A stretch of DNA of 64,000 bases from Mesostigma viride (GCA_009746045.1 RPFO01000692.1:665140-729139); one strand, 5' to 3'; positions 1 through 11,107 are shown, counted from the first letter of the stretch. Translations and numbers: made by a program. The notes: generated by a model not told the origin, from the letters alone.

Positions 1-686
1 GGATATCTGAATGAGAGGCCCTGACTACAGGAAACGTATTACAGTGAGTTCCTGGTCTTCCCAGTTATCACTGGCGCCCGTTTCATGGCGCCCGCCCCGA
101 GCGTTCCAGGCATCATCCATCCAAATGTTCACCAATGGAAACCACTTCAACACCACTGTGCCACTGCTTGATGGGGAGCCCATGTCATCACTGGGTGTTA
201 AAGCCCAGGAGTCATACATACCAGGCTGTGGCTCAACTAGGGAATCGAACCCTACCCCAGAACCCCAGGTTAAACTTAACCTGGTCACATGACAGACAAC
301 AAGAGAGATTGGCATACAACATGATTATGTTTTATTATAGAATATCCACCAAAACCAATGTTGAGTGTTCCCAGTGGACCAGCCTGCACCAGCAAGGCCC
401 AACTGTCAGGTTACAACACCATAATATCCAAGGTTGTCACTTATTCACAGCTAAAGAAAACTAAACAAGAGAGATATATACAAACAACCTGGAAGAACTC
501 TCAACATGGCCTGCCCTGTCATGGCCTAACTGCCCGAGGCCAAAGGCATCCCACTGTGCTAATCCTTTACAGGAAGAGCTTGCTCCTGTTGAGCCTTCTA
601 CCTGCTTGGTGACAGGTAGGCTACCTGTTGCCCTCCCCCCTGGGGACAACAGCACTGGTCAGCCACCAACTGGCAAAGGCTGGACT
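1..686 (-). other. 3' UTR of copia element E with conserved signal motifs
   Basis: Non-coding stretch after the pol stop. On the minus strand it holds a hairpin with a 5-bp stem and a TTCGATT loop (about 237-253), identical in form to a tRNA T-arm. Next come two CGGGCGCC units (about 73-97), a 20-nt stretch resembling the 3' end of the LTR (43-62), and CGTATTACAGT on the + strand at 35-45. The same series occurs in the 3' UTRs of B and B'. No coding content is supported here. Confidence 0.6.
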
Positions 687-3600
687 TCAAGTCCCACCAG
701 AAAAGGGGTACATGAGCCCTTTGAGCACAGGGTATTGTAGCTCAGCCTTGCTCTCCAGCTTGGTGAGGGCGTCTGCTGGGTTGTCAACACCAGGCACATG
801 TTCAAGATGAGCAAGGTAAGACATCTCCTTCAGCAACAAATAATCCAGATCCCTGCTCCTGGCGAGCTGTCTGTGCACAAACTGCACCATGCCCATGCTG
901 TCTGTCTTGACCAGTGTGTGCAGCTGCAAGCTACAGGAAGCTACCTGACAGAGCTGGTAGAATAACTCCCTGAGGTAAAGAGCAGTGTGTAGCCCCTCAC
1001 ATATTGCCCTGCACTCAGCAATGTCACTGCTGGGCGTCACCCTGTTCTGTAACCTACTGTACCAGCTGACCAGAGAAGTGTGCTCCTGTTGTAGTGTAAT
1101 GAGTGCTGCTGCCCTACCCCTGACATCCGTCACCTTCCTGCTGTCCATGGAACTGTCCACAAAAAGCACCATGTTGAGTGGTTTGTACAAGTCCACAGCT
1201 GCCAGTATGAGTGGAGGTGAGCTCCTGACAGACTCAACCACCTGCTCTGCCCCTACCTCAACCAGCTGAGCATCTGTGAGCCTACTCAGCACCAACAAAT
1301 CTGGGGCACAAATGCTAGCTAGCCAAGCCAACATTCCCCTGATTGTGGCACACCTGGCCTGGGTAATGGGCTGCTGGAGGGCATCAATGATCTGCTGAGG
1401 ATAGTTGTTGCCACCCTCCATCTTGATAAACCAAGTACCTGCCCTCTTGATCAGCGTGGCCTGCATTCCACAAAACACCATGGGCTCATCCTGCTTCATG
1501 TGCTGGACCTTTCCTAACTCAAACCTCTTCTGGATCTTGGACAGTACTGAATCCACCCACTCAGGAGGCCCTAGAAGGTGCAGGTCATCTCCATGCAGAG
1601 ATGCAAACACAGGCAACCCTTCATGAGTACTCTGGAACAAGCAAGGATCAACTGGAGACACAGTAAAGCCACAGTGAGTTTTCAGAAACTTTTCCAGGCT
1701 CTTTCTCCAGATGATAGGGCTGGACCTGAGACCCTCCAAACCCTTGAGTATTCTGAGATATTTTGACTTGATCTCTGCTCTCCACACCTTGGGCACTGTT
1801 ACAAAGAAGGGAGGGATATCACGCCACGTCTCCTTGGCCTGCTCCACATCACCTTTAGAAAAGCCCTCTTGAAATCAATCAGCACAGAGCTGTACGCAAT
1901 GCCCTTGACCAGGAAAGACAGATATATACACAGAACAATCCTCCAGGTATCATGCAGCATCCCAGGCGTATACAACTCCTCATCTGTCAGCTCCCCCGTG
2001 CCATGGTACTCAGTCACAACTGGCCTCACATGTGGCACCTGCACACCGTCTATCTCCTTCAGCTTGAGCACAAACAAGAGCCTTAGCAACTGATGCTCCC
2101 TGGGCAACTCATCCACAGGCTCAGCACAGTTAGACACTATCCAGTCATGCCCACTGGAGACAAACCCTAGAATCCATGCCTTAGCCATCTTGGGGCTTTG
2201 CATCAACTCTACCAACTGGTGCCAGGAAATAGGACTGTGACCAGCAATCTGGTACTTGTGCACCCCCAAGTCCCGTGGATCTAGGGTGGTTGGGATGATC
2301 AACAAGTCCTCAGCAATGGGCTCCTTGCCTTCAGGCCCCACACTCTGCTGCCCCTTCACAGCCTTGACTGCCACAGCTAGACCCTTGGAGTAGTGATATC
2401 TCTGGAGGGGCAAACTGCCATGACCTTCTAGTGCAAGCTCATCTGCTGACAGAGTCACTCCTGGCATGCACAAGAAATTCTGGCCCAAAATGGCAGGCCC
2501 CTGGTACCCTTCCACCACACAGAACGCAGTGGGGACACCCAGGATAGGCACAGTCACTTCCCCTAGGATCTTCATTGTTACAGTGCCCGTAAAGTCACTC
2601 ACTGCCCTGCAGCCAGCCTTATTCACCTTCAGGCCCTGAGCATCCTCCACCCTGATGATAGACACCTCTGAGTTAGTATCCACTTCTAGGGTAGCAGCCC
2701 AGCAAGAACCCCATTCAGTCAACTTAGATACCTTGGGATCCTTGTGCTTGTTGAACATGAGCGACCGGACAATGTCTGCCATGAGTGGCCTCTTGGACCC
2801 TGGTGCAGGCCCAGCCCCCGTTGGCTCCACCACAGGTGATGCAGTTGCCTCCTGCACCTCATCATCATCAGAGGGATAGCCACCTCCCACGTCAGTGACA
2901 GGCACATCAACTACCTGGTCCTTAACCTGGCCCTCCAGCCAACACTGGGGTCCAGGCCCGTCTGCAGGCCAGATTGCATGTGGCTTGCGTTCCTTGACGT
3001 TGGCCCAGCTCAACCTGTAAACATGCCTGGGATTACTCTCCAAGGCCACAAGGCAGGAACGATTGGCATCTTCCACACAGGTCACCACCCCGTTCTGCCA
3101 CTTGCCCCTCTTGCCCTGCATTGATGGCTCCTTCCACATTCTGACCTTCAGCCCCACCTGAGGCCTCAGCACATTCCAGCCCCTATCCTTGCGTCTCAAC
3201 TGAGCAAACACCCTGTCTGCTTTCCTCAAGCAAGCCTGGACCACTTCCTGGGCTAGCATCCAAACTGCAGTGCTACAGGATTGACAGCCACCCCGTCATA
3301 ATAGTAGTTTATTCTGAGGTTCAACTGTTCTTCCACCTGCCTGGTCCACACTGCCCTCTCCAAAGCAGATGCTACCAGTGGCACCTTAGGTTCTGCCAGC
3401 ACTACGGTCTTGACCTCCCTGATGGATCTCTCCACAGCACCTTGCTGTCCATGGCTCTCCCTGGGCGTGACCAGCAGCTTGCATGGCAGTTGCTCCTGCT
3501 GTGACAGTAGGCACTCAAACTGAATATCAGCCTGTACTGTCTTGTACACCCCAAAGCCTGGTAAGAGAGTCTGCAAGCCCAGCAGCAGGGTATTCCCCTT

Positions 3601-4224
3601 CATATCTGGCAGAATCTGGAGCAGCCTGTACCTGCTAAATCTGTCCACTGCCACCAAAATGTATAAGCCCCTGATATGCTGGACGTCTACCTGGATGTCC
3701 CCCTTCTCCCTGGCAGGCTCCCTAGCATGGGACCTTGGCTTCTTGGCAGCATTCTCCTTACAAGTACATTGCTCAGCTGCAGCCCTGCATGCTTCCCTCA
3801 GTGGCTCATCTCCAATCTTCCAACCAAACATCTCAGCCATGGCTGTGTGACCAAAGATATTGTGCAGCCTGCGTCCAGCATCCGTGTAGCTCAGTTGCCT
3901 AGCCAGATTACGCACCTGGGAAGACGCCTGGACGGGCCCTGCGTGTGAGGACGCAACATCCACCTTCTGCATCTTGGATCCAGAGGACCCAGCAGACCCT
4001 CCCAGCAGAGCATCTAGGCTCCCAGAGCCAACCCTGTCTGGGGACCCTCCACCTGTTGACAGTTGAGGGGATTGTTGTGCTGCAGCATGCATGCAATCTT
4101 GTGGAATGAGAACATCAGTACACCCCTGGTGCTGATCAGAGGTGGCACCCTGCCCAGATTTATTTACATGTGAAGCTGTGTCCCCACAGGGTGTCTCACT
4201 ATGTACACGGGACTGCTTCACTAG
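687..4224 (-). pseudogene. pol: copia E pol (integrase, protease-like, RT, RNase H), two frameshifts
   Basis: Read in three frames: 4224 to about 3255, about 3259 to 1800, and about 1847 to 687. Domain order is integrase (HNIFGH and C..CTC zinc motif, core acidic residues in VDVQHI and QADIQF, glutamate in GAVERSI), then a protease-like domain (VDTNSEVSII near 2655-2685 and AILGQNFL), then RT (VLIDFKRAF motif A, ASLHGDDLHL motif C) and copia-type RNase H ending in NPADALTKL. Protease after integrase is not the textbook copia order (PR-IN-RT-RH). Frame breaks lie near 3255 and 1830. The frame is open directly from the gag UGA at 4227-4225, so pol is probably made by readthrough. Products would act in a cytoplasmic virus-like particle and in nuclear integration. 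Confidence 0.85.
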
Positions 4225-4230
4225 TCACTT
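4219..4230 (-). promoter_or_regulatory. putative UGA-CUA stop-codon readthrough site between gag and pol
   Basis: On the minus strand the gag stop reads AAG UGA CUA GUG and the same frame stays open for about 970 nt of pol. UGA followed by CUA is a well-known leaky stop context in viruses and some cellular genes. The related element B' has CAG UGA CUG in the same place. Readthrough itself is inferred. Confidence 0.55.
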
Positions 4231-5549
4231 CTGATCAGACTGCCCCTTCTTCTTGTTTGGGCAATCCCTCTTCCAGTGACCTTCCTTGCCACAAGCAAAA
4301 CACTTGCTCTTGCCAGACCCTCCCCCTGGGGCCTTGCTGTCCTGCTTGTTCTGGTTGCCTGAGGCCTGATTGTTATTCTGCCCCTGGCCACCACCCTTAC
4401 CCTGCTGATGGCTGTTACGGTTGCCAGACTGGTTCCCCTGATTCTGGTTCCCCTGCTGACCTCCTCCACCACCCTGGTTCTGCTCCTTCTGGGCCTGCTT
4501 CCTTCTCCTGCTACCATACCGTGTCCCAGATGGGGTACGGTTCTTGCCCTGGCTAGCCTGAGACGCTGACCCTCCCTGAGAACTGATACCCTTGCAGGTA
4601 GGGACCCGGGTCCTGAAGTTTAGTATCACACGCTTCAGAGCCCCCCAGGTGCCATCAGTGAGATCACAGAGCTGCCTAGCAGTAGCCCTACCTTCCTCTG
4701 ACAAGCCCATCTTATCAAAGAAGTGGTCTGCTGCTGCCCTGACTGTCACACTGAAGCCCTGCTTCTTGCCTGCCTCCACGATCAACTCAAACCTGGCCAG
4801 CTCAGCAGCCACCTCACCCTTGATCTCAAACTCATCAAATTCTCTCTTCTTTTCCATGGTGAGATTGTGAACCCTGTCAGAAAACTCCTCCTTGATGTCA
4901 TCCAGGAACTGCAGCCAAGTGTGCCCCTCTTTCAGAGCATGCCTAGCCATGTCATTGACCCTTTCAGACGACCCCTTGTTTGCGGTGGAAGAGTGAAACA
5001 CCCTGACAATATCCACACCTGCTGCGACAGAGCCCACAACTAGCTTCATGTCATCAAGCCATTTATCCAGGTTGTCTTGCTTCAGGGAGGGTTGAGCGCT
5101 TTCTGCCCATTCATGACTGTCACAGCATCAGAAAATGGACGGGTGCCAGGCAACACACTCCCCACACGCACTGGTGGTGCCTGGGGAGGGTCAATCCTAG
5201 CCTCCAAACGCTCGGGCAACATACCAGACACCCTATCGTGAACAGCAGCTTGCTTTGCAGCACGCACACCTGGGGTGACGATGGCGTCCTCCTCACCAGG
5301 CGTTGTGAGCACCACTGCATCCGTAGGTCGCCTGGCACGCTTGACTTTCTCCGCCTCAGCTTGCCCATCACGCCACCGCTTGTGTGTTCTCCCGGCTCTG
5401 GGGTCCATCTCTGGGATAGGTTGCCCAGCTGGCGCCTCCACGCCCCTCTCCTCCATCGCCTCCCCTTCCTCTCTGGCGATGTCCTCCTCTGCCGTTCGCT
5501 CCCGTTGCTCCTCGAATGTCGCCGCACCCCGGCTTGCCCTCCTAGGCAT
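4225..5549 (-). pseudogene. gag: copia E gag with CCHC zinc knuckle, one frameshift
   Basis: The start is taken at the ATG at 5549 (MPRRASRG), which parallels the MADGRRSKG start of the B gag. An acidic, proline-rich N-terminal half is followed near 5060-5080 by a frameshift. A helical capsid-like region comes next, then a glycine/asparagine/glutamine-rich linker and a zinc knuckle (CFACGKEGHWKRDC, about 4260-4305) near the C-terminus, as in nucleocapsid domains. It ends in AAG-UGA-CUA, with the pol frame open straight after. Confidence 0.75.
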
Positions 5550-5869
5550 TATATACAATGGCTGCGACCAACTTTGCAACAAGAAAACAGCAAACTCTCC
5601 ACCTATCCTCCACCCCCTCAAGCCTCGTTTTCAGACGAAGCTTCTCCTGCAACCGGTGCAGGTGCTGGCTCGTGGAACGGTCCCTCCACCGGATTCAATG
5701 GCTGCCCCTGGTCGTCGTGAGTAGGCACAGGCCTAATAACCACCGGAAGCCTCAAACCATACGCGTAATCACGTATCCAGCGAGAACGCCCCCACCTCAG
5801 CAAATGGCCTCACCTAAACCAACGTTGTCGTCAATGTGGTAGCGATTAAGCTCGTCCCGCTGCGCCTGC

Positions 5870-6578
5870 TCACGGCCCTCCTGAGAGCCGTCGCCCTCGT
5901 GACGCCTCTGGGCCGGCTGTACTACCGCCCCTTGGCTGATCTACGAAGTCGTAGAAGGCGTCGTCGGCTGAGACCTCTCGACCGCCAACCACGTCGACAG
6001 TCAAACTTAGCTGGTTTAACTCTCGGCGAGAATGTGGAGTATCCCGACTAGTGTAGATGGAGAAGGGATTAAGAGTAATGAAGACACGATCAGCAGCGCC
6101 TCTGGTCAACTCTAAGACAGAGTGCGCCAGATTCTGGCACTCTGCCACCAACGCCTGCGTACTGCCACGAACGATGGCCTCCCGCCTGTCCCGGGCGACC
6201 TGCACCACGTTTGGCACGCCGGTGTAGTCGTCCCCAAGGCGGAGATTGGCGACAAGGTCGTTTATCTCTCGGGCACCCCCGAGGCTTATGGCAATTATCT
6301 GCAAAAGCAGAGTGACCACCTGCTCAAACGCGAATGCGTTTGTGTGGCCAGCCCGCCAAGACGCTGGCAGCCTTCTGATGATTTCCGCGAGGTCCTCGCG
6401 AAATCTCAGCAGCTGCTCGGCCTCCTCGGACGTACTCGCCCGGCGCCGACACCGCTCTAATATTTCGGCGCACTTCCTCCGAGTCCTCGTGCCCTCCTGC
6501 GGGTACTGGACTGGACGCCGCTACCGTTGCTGCACGCGCAAAGGTGTTTGTCCTAGCTTCAGAGTCCGAATTCGACAT
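5870..6578 (-). pseudogene. copia E upstream ORF1 of unknown function, frameshifted
   Basis: It begins with ATG at 6578 (MSNSDSEA), about 43 nt after the LTR, the same position and similar first residues as ORF1 of B (MPNSEEF). The frame breaks near 6322 and continues in a second frame to about 5870. That part is mainly helical in appearance and ends in an acidic/aromatic stretch (ADDAFYDF) comparable to the YCDF end of the B ORF1. I recognise no family. It lies before gag, where standard copia elements have no gene. Confidence 0.5.
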
Positions 6579-6621
6579 ATCCGTCGACCAGACTGTAATA
6601 CGATTTAGATGAACGCGGATC

Positions 6622-7246
6622 AGTGAGTTTCTGGTCTTCCCAAGATGTGATGAATGGAGCCATGGTTTCAACCAGCGGCTTTTAACCTTTACCACAGTTG
6701 CCTCACTACCCTGTGGTCACTAGCCTGAGGCGGCAGTACCCACGGACGGTGTTGGGAAAAGACGCTTGGCCACTGCTGTGTCCGAGCCTTTCTAGGTCTC
6801 ACCATTGCTGCCAGGCCTTGCACGCCTTGGCAGGTCCGCCACTGTCAATTTCCTTGGTTGCATCAATCCAGGACGTCTGTCCTTCCATGAATGACAGTAA
6901 CGCTCTGGATTTATCCGTCATGACAAGTACCCATCCATCCCAGGCCTGCAGGACTGCCAGTCCTGAAGTCCTGTGACATTCTTGGTACCATCAACCAATA
7001 TTGACCACAGTACCTCCTAGTGACAGTCGGTCCTGTGACACGTAACGTGTGATGGTTCACCCAACACTGCCACGTGCCCTGTCCCTCACGTGTCCTTAGT
7101 CCTGGTACTGCTGTAGCGTCCGGCGGCATTACTTCGGGACTTGATAACTCTCAAGTTCCTTGTCCAAATGAGGCGTTTAGCACGGCGTTGGAAAGGCCAC
7201 TTCAAGTATGATATGCTTAGCATATTGCATCACCAATATGCTAACT
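6622..7246 (-). repeat. 5' LTR of copia element E
   Basis: On the minus strand it begins AGTTAGCATATTG at 7246 and ends AACTCACT at 6622. A block with CTTTCCAACG, AACGCCTCATTTGG and AAGGAAC matches the B LTR start in order and spacing. An 11-bp inverted repeat (TTAGCATATTG / CAATATGCTAA) lies at the terminus, where the B LTR has an unrelated inverted repeat. The termini are AGTT..., not TG...CA. Confidence 0.75.
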
Positions 7247-7251
7247 GTCGC

Positions 7252-8340
7252 CCCCAGCCTGTCGACGTACGGCGGAGGCACGTCATAACGCGCCGCAGGA
7301 CGGCCCGATCCTGCGCCGCCCTCCAAGGTGCCGGCCCGAGACGGTGGATCCCGCGGGGGAGAACGTGGGGGAGGGCGTGAGGGATGGTCATCTGAATCGG
7401 AATCGTAGGCTGCCATCACTCCCGTCGTCCTGATCTTCGTCGTCCATCGTCGCGATGCGATCCAGGGCCTGTCGTAGCGAATACTGCCCCGCACGTAGGC
7501 ACTTTTCGCCCCGCAACGCCCCCTCCGGCGGAAGGTACCGGGGAAAGTGGTTCCTCAGCAGCTAGGTTCCGCACCGCCGGTGGAACTAGAAGAAGCAAAA
7601 GCCGTGGAAATACCAGACCCGCATCCAGCGTGTTCACGCACGCGTTGCAAAGGCACTCCCTCTCGTGGGTATCCCAAGCCGTGCCGACCACCACGCCGTC
7701 GCGCTCTGCGGTGCGGTTCTCTACCTTAAACCCCACATTCCTCCGCACGAACCATCCGAAATTCTCCAACTGCCCGTGGGCGACCCGTGCCAGAATGGAA
7801 CCGGCACGGAGATCAGAAGGCATCTGGTTATGGCGCCGACGTCGTCGTTCAAACAAGGCTTCACCCTCCCGTCCATAGTCGCGCAAGAACATTCGGGGAT
7901 TAAATGTCTCCTCGTTCAGCTCCTTCACCAGCTGCATGGCGCGCGCGTCCGGCGCGCCTGGCCTAAATGACGTCTCTTGCCGGCGTTCGGCGACCGGATG
8001 AAGGCCCCGCCTGCCGGCCACCACCTCCCGACCCTCCTGCCCCTAAGGCCTCTTTTCGGGCCACGGGCTCTCCGCGAGCTGTCTGCGCCCTCGTATCCCT
8101 TTCTGGTTGAGGGACCTCAGGTTGATCCGGCATGTCCATGTCAACCAGATCTTCTTCGCTTGACTCCCCGTCTGCTTCCCGGATTTCTGCATCTGCTGCC
8201 TCCGCGGCACTGAAGGAAGTCGGTCCTCTGGGAAGCGCCTCCGCGGCGTCCCCCTGCACAGCCCACTCACAAGATACCAGGGCATTAGTCGGCGTGTACC
8301 TGGTACCCAGCTCACACACCACTTTCACCCTACACCGCTG
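7252..8340 (-). pseudogene. gypsy C downstream ORF (ORF3) of unknown function, broken
   Basis: Follows the C chromodomain by a few tens of bases and is cut at its 3' side by element E. It reads in at least two frames: about 8328-7963 (acidic, proline/glycine-rich) and about 8024-7416. The second is richer in ordered sequence, with an arginine-rich helix RRRRRHN, a LENFGWFVRRNVGF stretch and a CLCNAC pair of cysteines. Parts align by eye with the ORF downstream of pol in gypsy A (RRVLYRWARRHND and YGGFQWAYPPPLGIM), which suggests a shared third ORF. No transmembrane or envelope features are seen. Confidence 0.4.
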
Positions 8341-8356
8341 TACCGTATGTAGCCTG

Positions 8357-8651
8357 CTAACGCAACTGGTGCGTCTTCTTGTATGCTTCTAGTAAACGGG
8401 CGCACCCAGCTAACTCAGTAGCGGTGCGCCAGGAGTCCTCAGACTCATGCTGCGCGAATCGCCATCGCACCCGGTATTGTCGCTGGACCCCTCGTCCCCG
8501 TTTGACATCCCGGTGTCCCACGATCGCTGCCACCTCATCCTCCTGTTCCCCCGTGTCCGGATTGAATTCCAGCGGGGCTGGGGGATTGACCCGGCCCTGG
8601 ATGGTGTTCTGGTGATACAACTTGAGCTGGTCACGATGGAAGCGGTTGGAC
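8357..8651 (-). pseudogene. pol: gypsy C chromodomain, the 3' end of pol
   Basis: After the gypsy linker RDQLKLYHQ comes an acidic chromodomain: EDEVAAIVGHRDVKRG, then QYRVRWRFA, EDSWRTATEL and LLEAYKKTHQ. This matches the usual chromodomain pattern of a beta strand, an aromatic W/Y cage region and a C-terminal helix found in chromovirus integrases, where it steers integration to modified chromatin. It is separated from the rest of integrase (26741-26887) by gypsy A, whose TSD GTGAG sits at 8652-8656. Confidence 0.8.
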
Positions 8652-8656
8652 GTGAG

Positions 8657-9209
8657 TGTTACGTCCTAAACTTCTACCACCACCTCTACCTCTACCTGGC
8701 CTAACCCAACCTAAATTAGTCAGGCCACCTCTACTCAATCCCCTAGCGAAAGACGAACGAGACGGAGCTGATCTCAATGCATTCACGTATGTATTGCTGT
8801 AATACGCCATACAACCATTTACCCGAACCCGTTTATTCCAGGAATAGAGGAAGGAAACACACTACACTGCCGTGACCCAAGCCTATATGTGTTAATTCAT
8901 TTAACACACGCCGAGTGCCAACACGAGGGGTAGAACGTGCATAAATGGTCACCAACGGTCCAGCATGCTCGGGCCGACCTGGCCCTCGCATACAATTGCA
9001 CAGATGCACGCTGGTCCACTACATTCTACCCAAAGGATAAGGACCACTAATAAAGTACGCGGCGCGACGCCCAAAAGCATCCAATGCACCACAGTACTGT
9101 TACGAGGACAACAGTGTCCCAGTACGAACTACACGTAAACCTAGGAACGACCAAGGCAAAAGACCTAATTTACGTCCGTAACTACAACGAATCGTTACGC
9201 GACGTAACA
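8657..9209 (-). repeat. gypsy A LTR, full copy flanked by GTGAG on both sides
   Basis: 553 bp, TGTTACGTCC to GGCGACGTAACA on the + strand, near-identical to the A 5' LTR at 26188-26740. GTGAG lies on both sides (8652-8656 and 9210-9214). The left flank continues the C chromodomain and the right flank repeats C integrase plus copia B sequence. It therefore looks either like a solo LTR or like the true 3' LTR of A joined to a duplicated block. Confidence 0.8.
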
Positions 9210-9356
9210 GTGAGGTTCCATGACACTGGGATGTCCACCTGGAACATGACATCGTCGAACTTGGCGAGGACCTTGTAGGGACCCAGGAACATGGGACGAA
9301 GCTTAGTAGTCTTCAGCTCCTTCTCCACCTTGTGTGAAAATCGTCTGATCTGCGGC

Positions 9357-9970
9357 AGTTAACGTAAAGGATTTACGTTAGATGGATAGAGATTGTTACG
9401 CTCTTTCCAACGGCACCTTGAACGCCTCATTTGGTTAAGGAACGTAAAAGTTATGACGTTTCCTAGGCTGTGCCGACAGTACCCGGCGCGCCACTGTGGG
9501 CGCGTACGGACACAGGATGTACAAGTGTCACTTTGATAGTCCGCAGGACGTTGACAGGACTTGTACAGGACTTGATGGTCAATTGATAGGTAGGCGTGCT
9601 GTAGCGCGCCAGGACCTATGAGACAATTGATGCTGAGTAGTGTACGGATAGGTCCACAGGACTAGCCGTATGGACAATTGATAGATCTGCGCGCCAAAGG
9701 CGTGCCAGAGTCTGTGTAATCAATTGATTGATAGTTCAGCTGTGACAGTGCAGCTGAATACTTGGACGCGTCCCTAGCAACCTATATGTATGACTTGGTA
9801 GCACCGGGACGCTAGTTCTTGCGTGCACGTTCTCTTGGCACTGCGACCCTGTCGTCTGTGCTGCGTGCAGTCTTGGAAGTGACGTGACTTACGTCTGTGT
9901 TCCTTATTCTTAATAAAGGCAACATTCCTGCAAGAACCATGGCGGAATTCAGGGCAACTCTCTCACAACT
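9357..9970 (+). repeat. copia B LTR within the duplicated block
   Basis: 614 bp from AGTTAACG to CTCACAACT, like the B LTRs at 26888 and 34119. It is followed by CGTATTAC and the ORF1 start, so it is a copy of the 5' end of B and not a solo insertion. Confidence 0.8.
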
Positions 9971-9994
9971 CGTATTACTCGCCTTTTCTCGAAC

Positions 9995-10257
9995 ATGCCC
10001 AATTCTGAGGAATTCCGCATTCCCACTGATGAGGAGGTAGCCGCTCCGCCGGCTGATCCGTTACCGGCTCCGCGTTCGCGCGAGCCAAGGCCGGCTGCGC
10101 CATCGTGGCAACAACTTCTTGACGAAGTCACGGTTTCGCTAGACGAACTCCATCGTCGTCAGCGAGCAGCACTCCCATTGCTCGGGGATTTTCCTGAGGA
10201 CCCCCGTCTGCCGCAGCTGGTGCCGGCTGTTCGAGCGCCGTTGGACCAAATTCGAAA
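9995..10257 (+). pseudogene. truncated copy of copia B ORF1
   Basis: Same first 87 or so codons as the ORF at 27526 (MPNSEEFRIP start, WQQLLDEVTVSLDELH helix), cut off at the LDQIRN motif where the duplicated block ends. Confidence 0.75.
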
Positions 10258-10262
10258 CCTAT

Positions 10263-10575
10263 ACATTTAACACACGCCGAGTGCCAACACGAGGGGTAGA
10301 ACGTGCATAAATGGTCACCAACGGTCCAGCATGCTCGGGCCGACCTGGCCCTCGCATACAATTGCACAGATGCACGCTGGTCCACTACATTCTACCCAAA
10401 GGATAAGGACCACTAATAAAGTACGCGGCGCGACGCCCAAAAGCATCCAATGCACCACAGTACTGTTACGAGGACAACAGTGTCCCAGTACGAACTACAC
10501 GTAAACCTAGGAATGACCGAGGCAAAAGACCTAATTTACGTCCGTAACTACAACGAATTGTTACGCGACGTAACA
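10263..10575 (-). repeat. partial 3' LTR of gypsy A
   Basis: Matches about 311 bp of the A LTR (8898-9209 equivalent) with roughly four differences. It starts next to a purine tract on the minus strand, as a 3' LTR should. The distal 240 bp are missing here, and the duplicated block 9210-10262 follows instead. Confidence 0.75.
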
Positions 10576-10590
10576 CCTCGATCCCCCCCA
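10576..10590 (-). promoter_or_regulatory. polypurine tract of gypsy A
   Basis: The minus strand reads GGGGGGGATCGAGG directly before the 3' LTR TGTTACG. This is the position and composition of a plus-strand primer for LTR retrotransposons. Confidence 0.65.
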
Positions 10591-10901
10591 CACAAAGGTA
10601 GGGAGCCCTCTCCCTACGTACAGGGAGGAAACCAAGGGGTAGGAAAAACCTAATGCACCCAGCACACACCAACACAATCGACAGGCCATCCAAGATACAA
10701 AGCACCAACATGTTAACTCGGTTCCACCCCCAGTGGTGTAGGGTTAACCAGCACCAAGCCTGGTGGGAGGATCCCCTAACTGCCTGGCACAGAGGCCTTG
10801 CCGGGAGGGACGGCACTAGGCAGGACACACAGAGTAAACAAATCAGTACCAAGGACCAAGAACGACCAATCAACTGGCCAGAATATGAGGGCGACTCTAT
10901 A
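10591..10901 (-). other. 3' untranslated part of gypsy A, no gene seen
   Basis: Between the purine tract and the palindrome. Short ORFs only, with no homology I recognise. It is part of the A 3' region. Confidence 0.4.
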
Positions 10902-11107
10902 AGTTAGGTTAAATAGTGCCGGAACCTTTTGCCCACTGAGGCAAATCGGTCCGTCACACTATTTTGCCCGGAATAACCACTTCCGAGCACCCAAGTTAAT
11001 TCGGCCGAATTAACTTGGGTGCTCGGAAGTGGTTATTCCGGGCAAAATAGTGTGACGGACCGATTTGCCTCAGTGGGCAAAAGGTTCCGGCACTATTTAA
11101 CCTAACT
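10902..11107. repeat. 206-bp perfect palindrome
   Basis: Two 103-bp arms meet between 11004 and 11005 (TCGG|CCGA) with no spacer. I compared the arms base by base and found no mismatch. The outer bases are AGTTAGGTTAAAT and its complement. It lies in the 3' region of gypsy A, after ORF3. A further TTAACCTAACT without an arm occurs near 11193. It may be a fold-back MITE or an inverted duplication. Confidence 0.95.

Larger units (their letters stand above)
1..7246 (-). mobile_element. Ty1/copia-type LTR retrotransposon E, 3' end cut by the window edge
   Basis: Minus-strand element. From its 5' end at 7246 it holds a 5' LTR (6622-7246), an upstream ORF1, gag, and pol ending at 687, then a 3' UTR that runs off the left edge, so the 3' LTR is not seen. 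It is the same lineage as elements B and B' at 26888 and 44823, since pol domains, LTR blocks and 3' UTR motifs align, but it is clearly diverged. It sits in the downstream ORF of gypsy element C. Two pol frameshifts and one each in gag and ORF1 make this copy non-functional. No TSD can be tested because the 3' end is missing. Confidence 0.85.
9210..10262 (+). repeat. duplicate of 26741-27792 (C integrase end, copia B 5' LTR, part of ORF1)
   Basis: Near-identical to the sequence right of the A 5' LTR. It holds about 147 bp of C integrase C-terminus (9210-9356), a full 614-bp copia B LTR (9357-9970) and the first part of ORF1 (start 9995). It stops abruptly inside ORF1 at about 10257. A short filler (CTATA) then joins LTR sequence at 10263. 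Only a handful of differences from 26741-27792 are seen, such as the base before the LTR and GTACAAGTG versus GTACGAGTG. Confidence 0.8.

Noticed and set aside
43-62. 3' LTR of copia E at the left edge
   Set aside because: The 20-nt match to the LTR end is followed inwards by 3' UTR motifs seen also in B, and no LTR start lies between it and pol. It is a short internal resemblance.
8657-9209. Simple solo LTR formed by LTR recombination
   Set aside because: The flanking GTGAG copies fit, but the partial LTR and A interior at 10263 onward, plus the duplicated block, need a more complex history or an assembly explanation.
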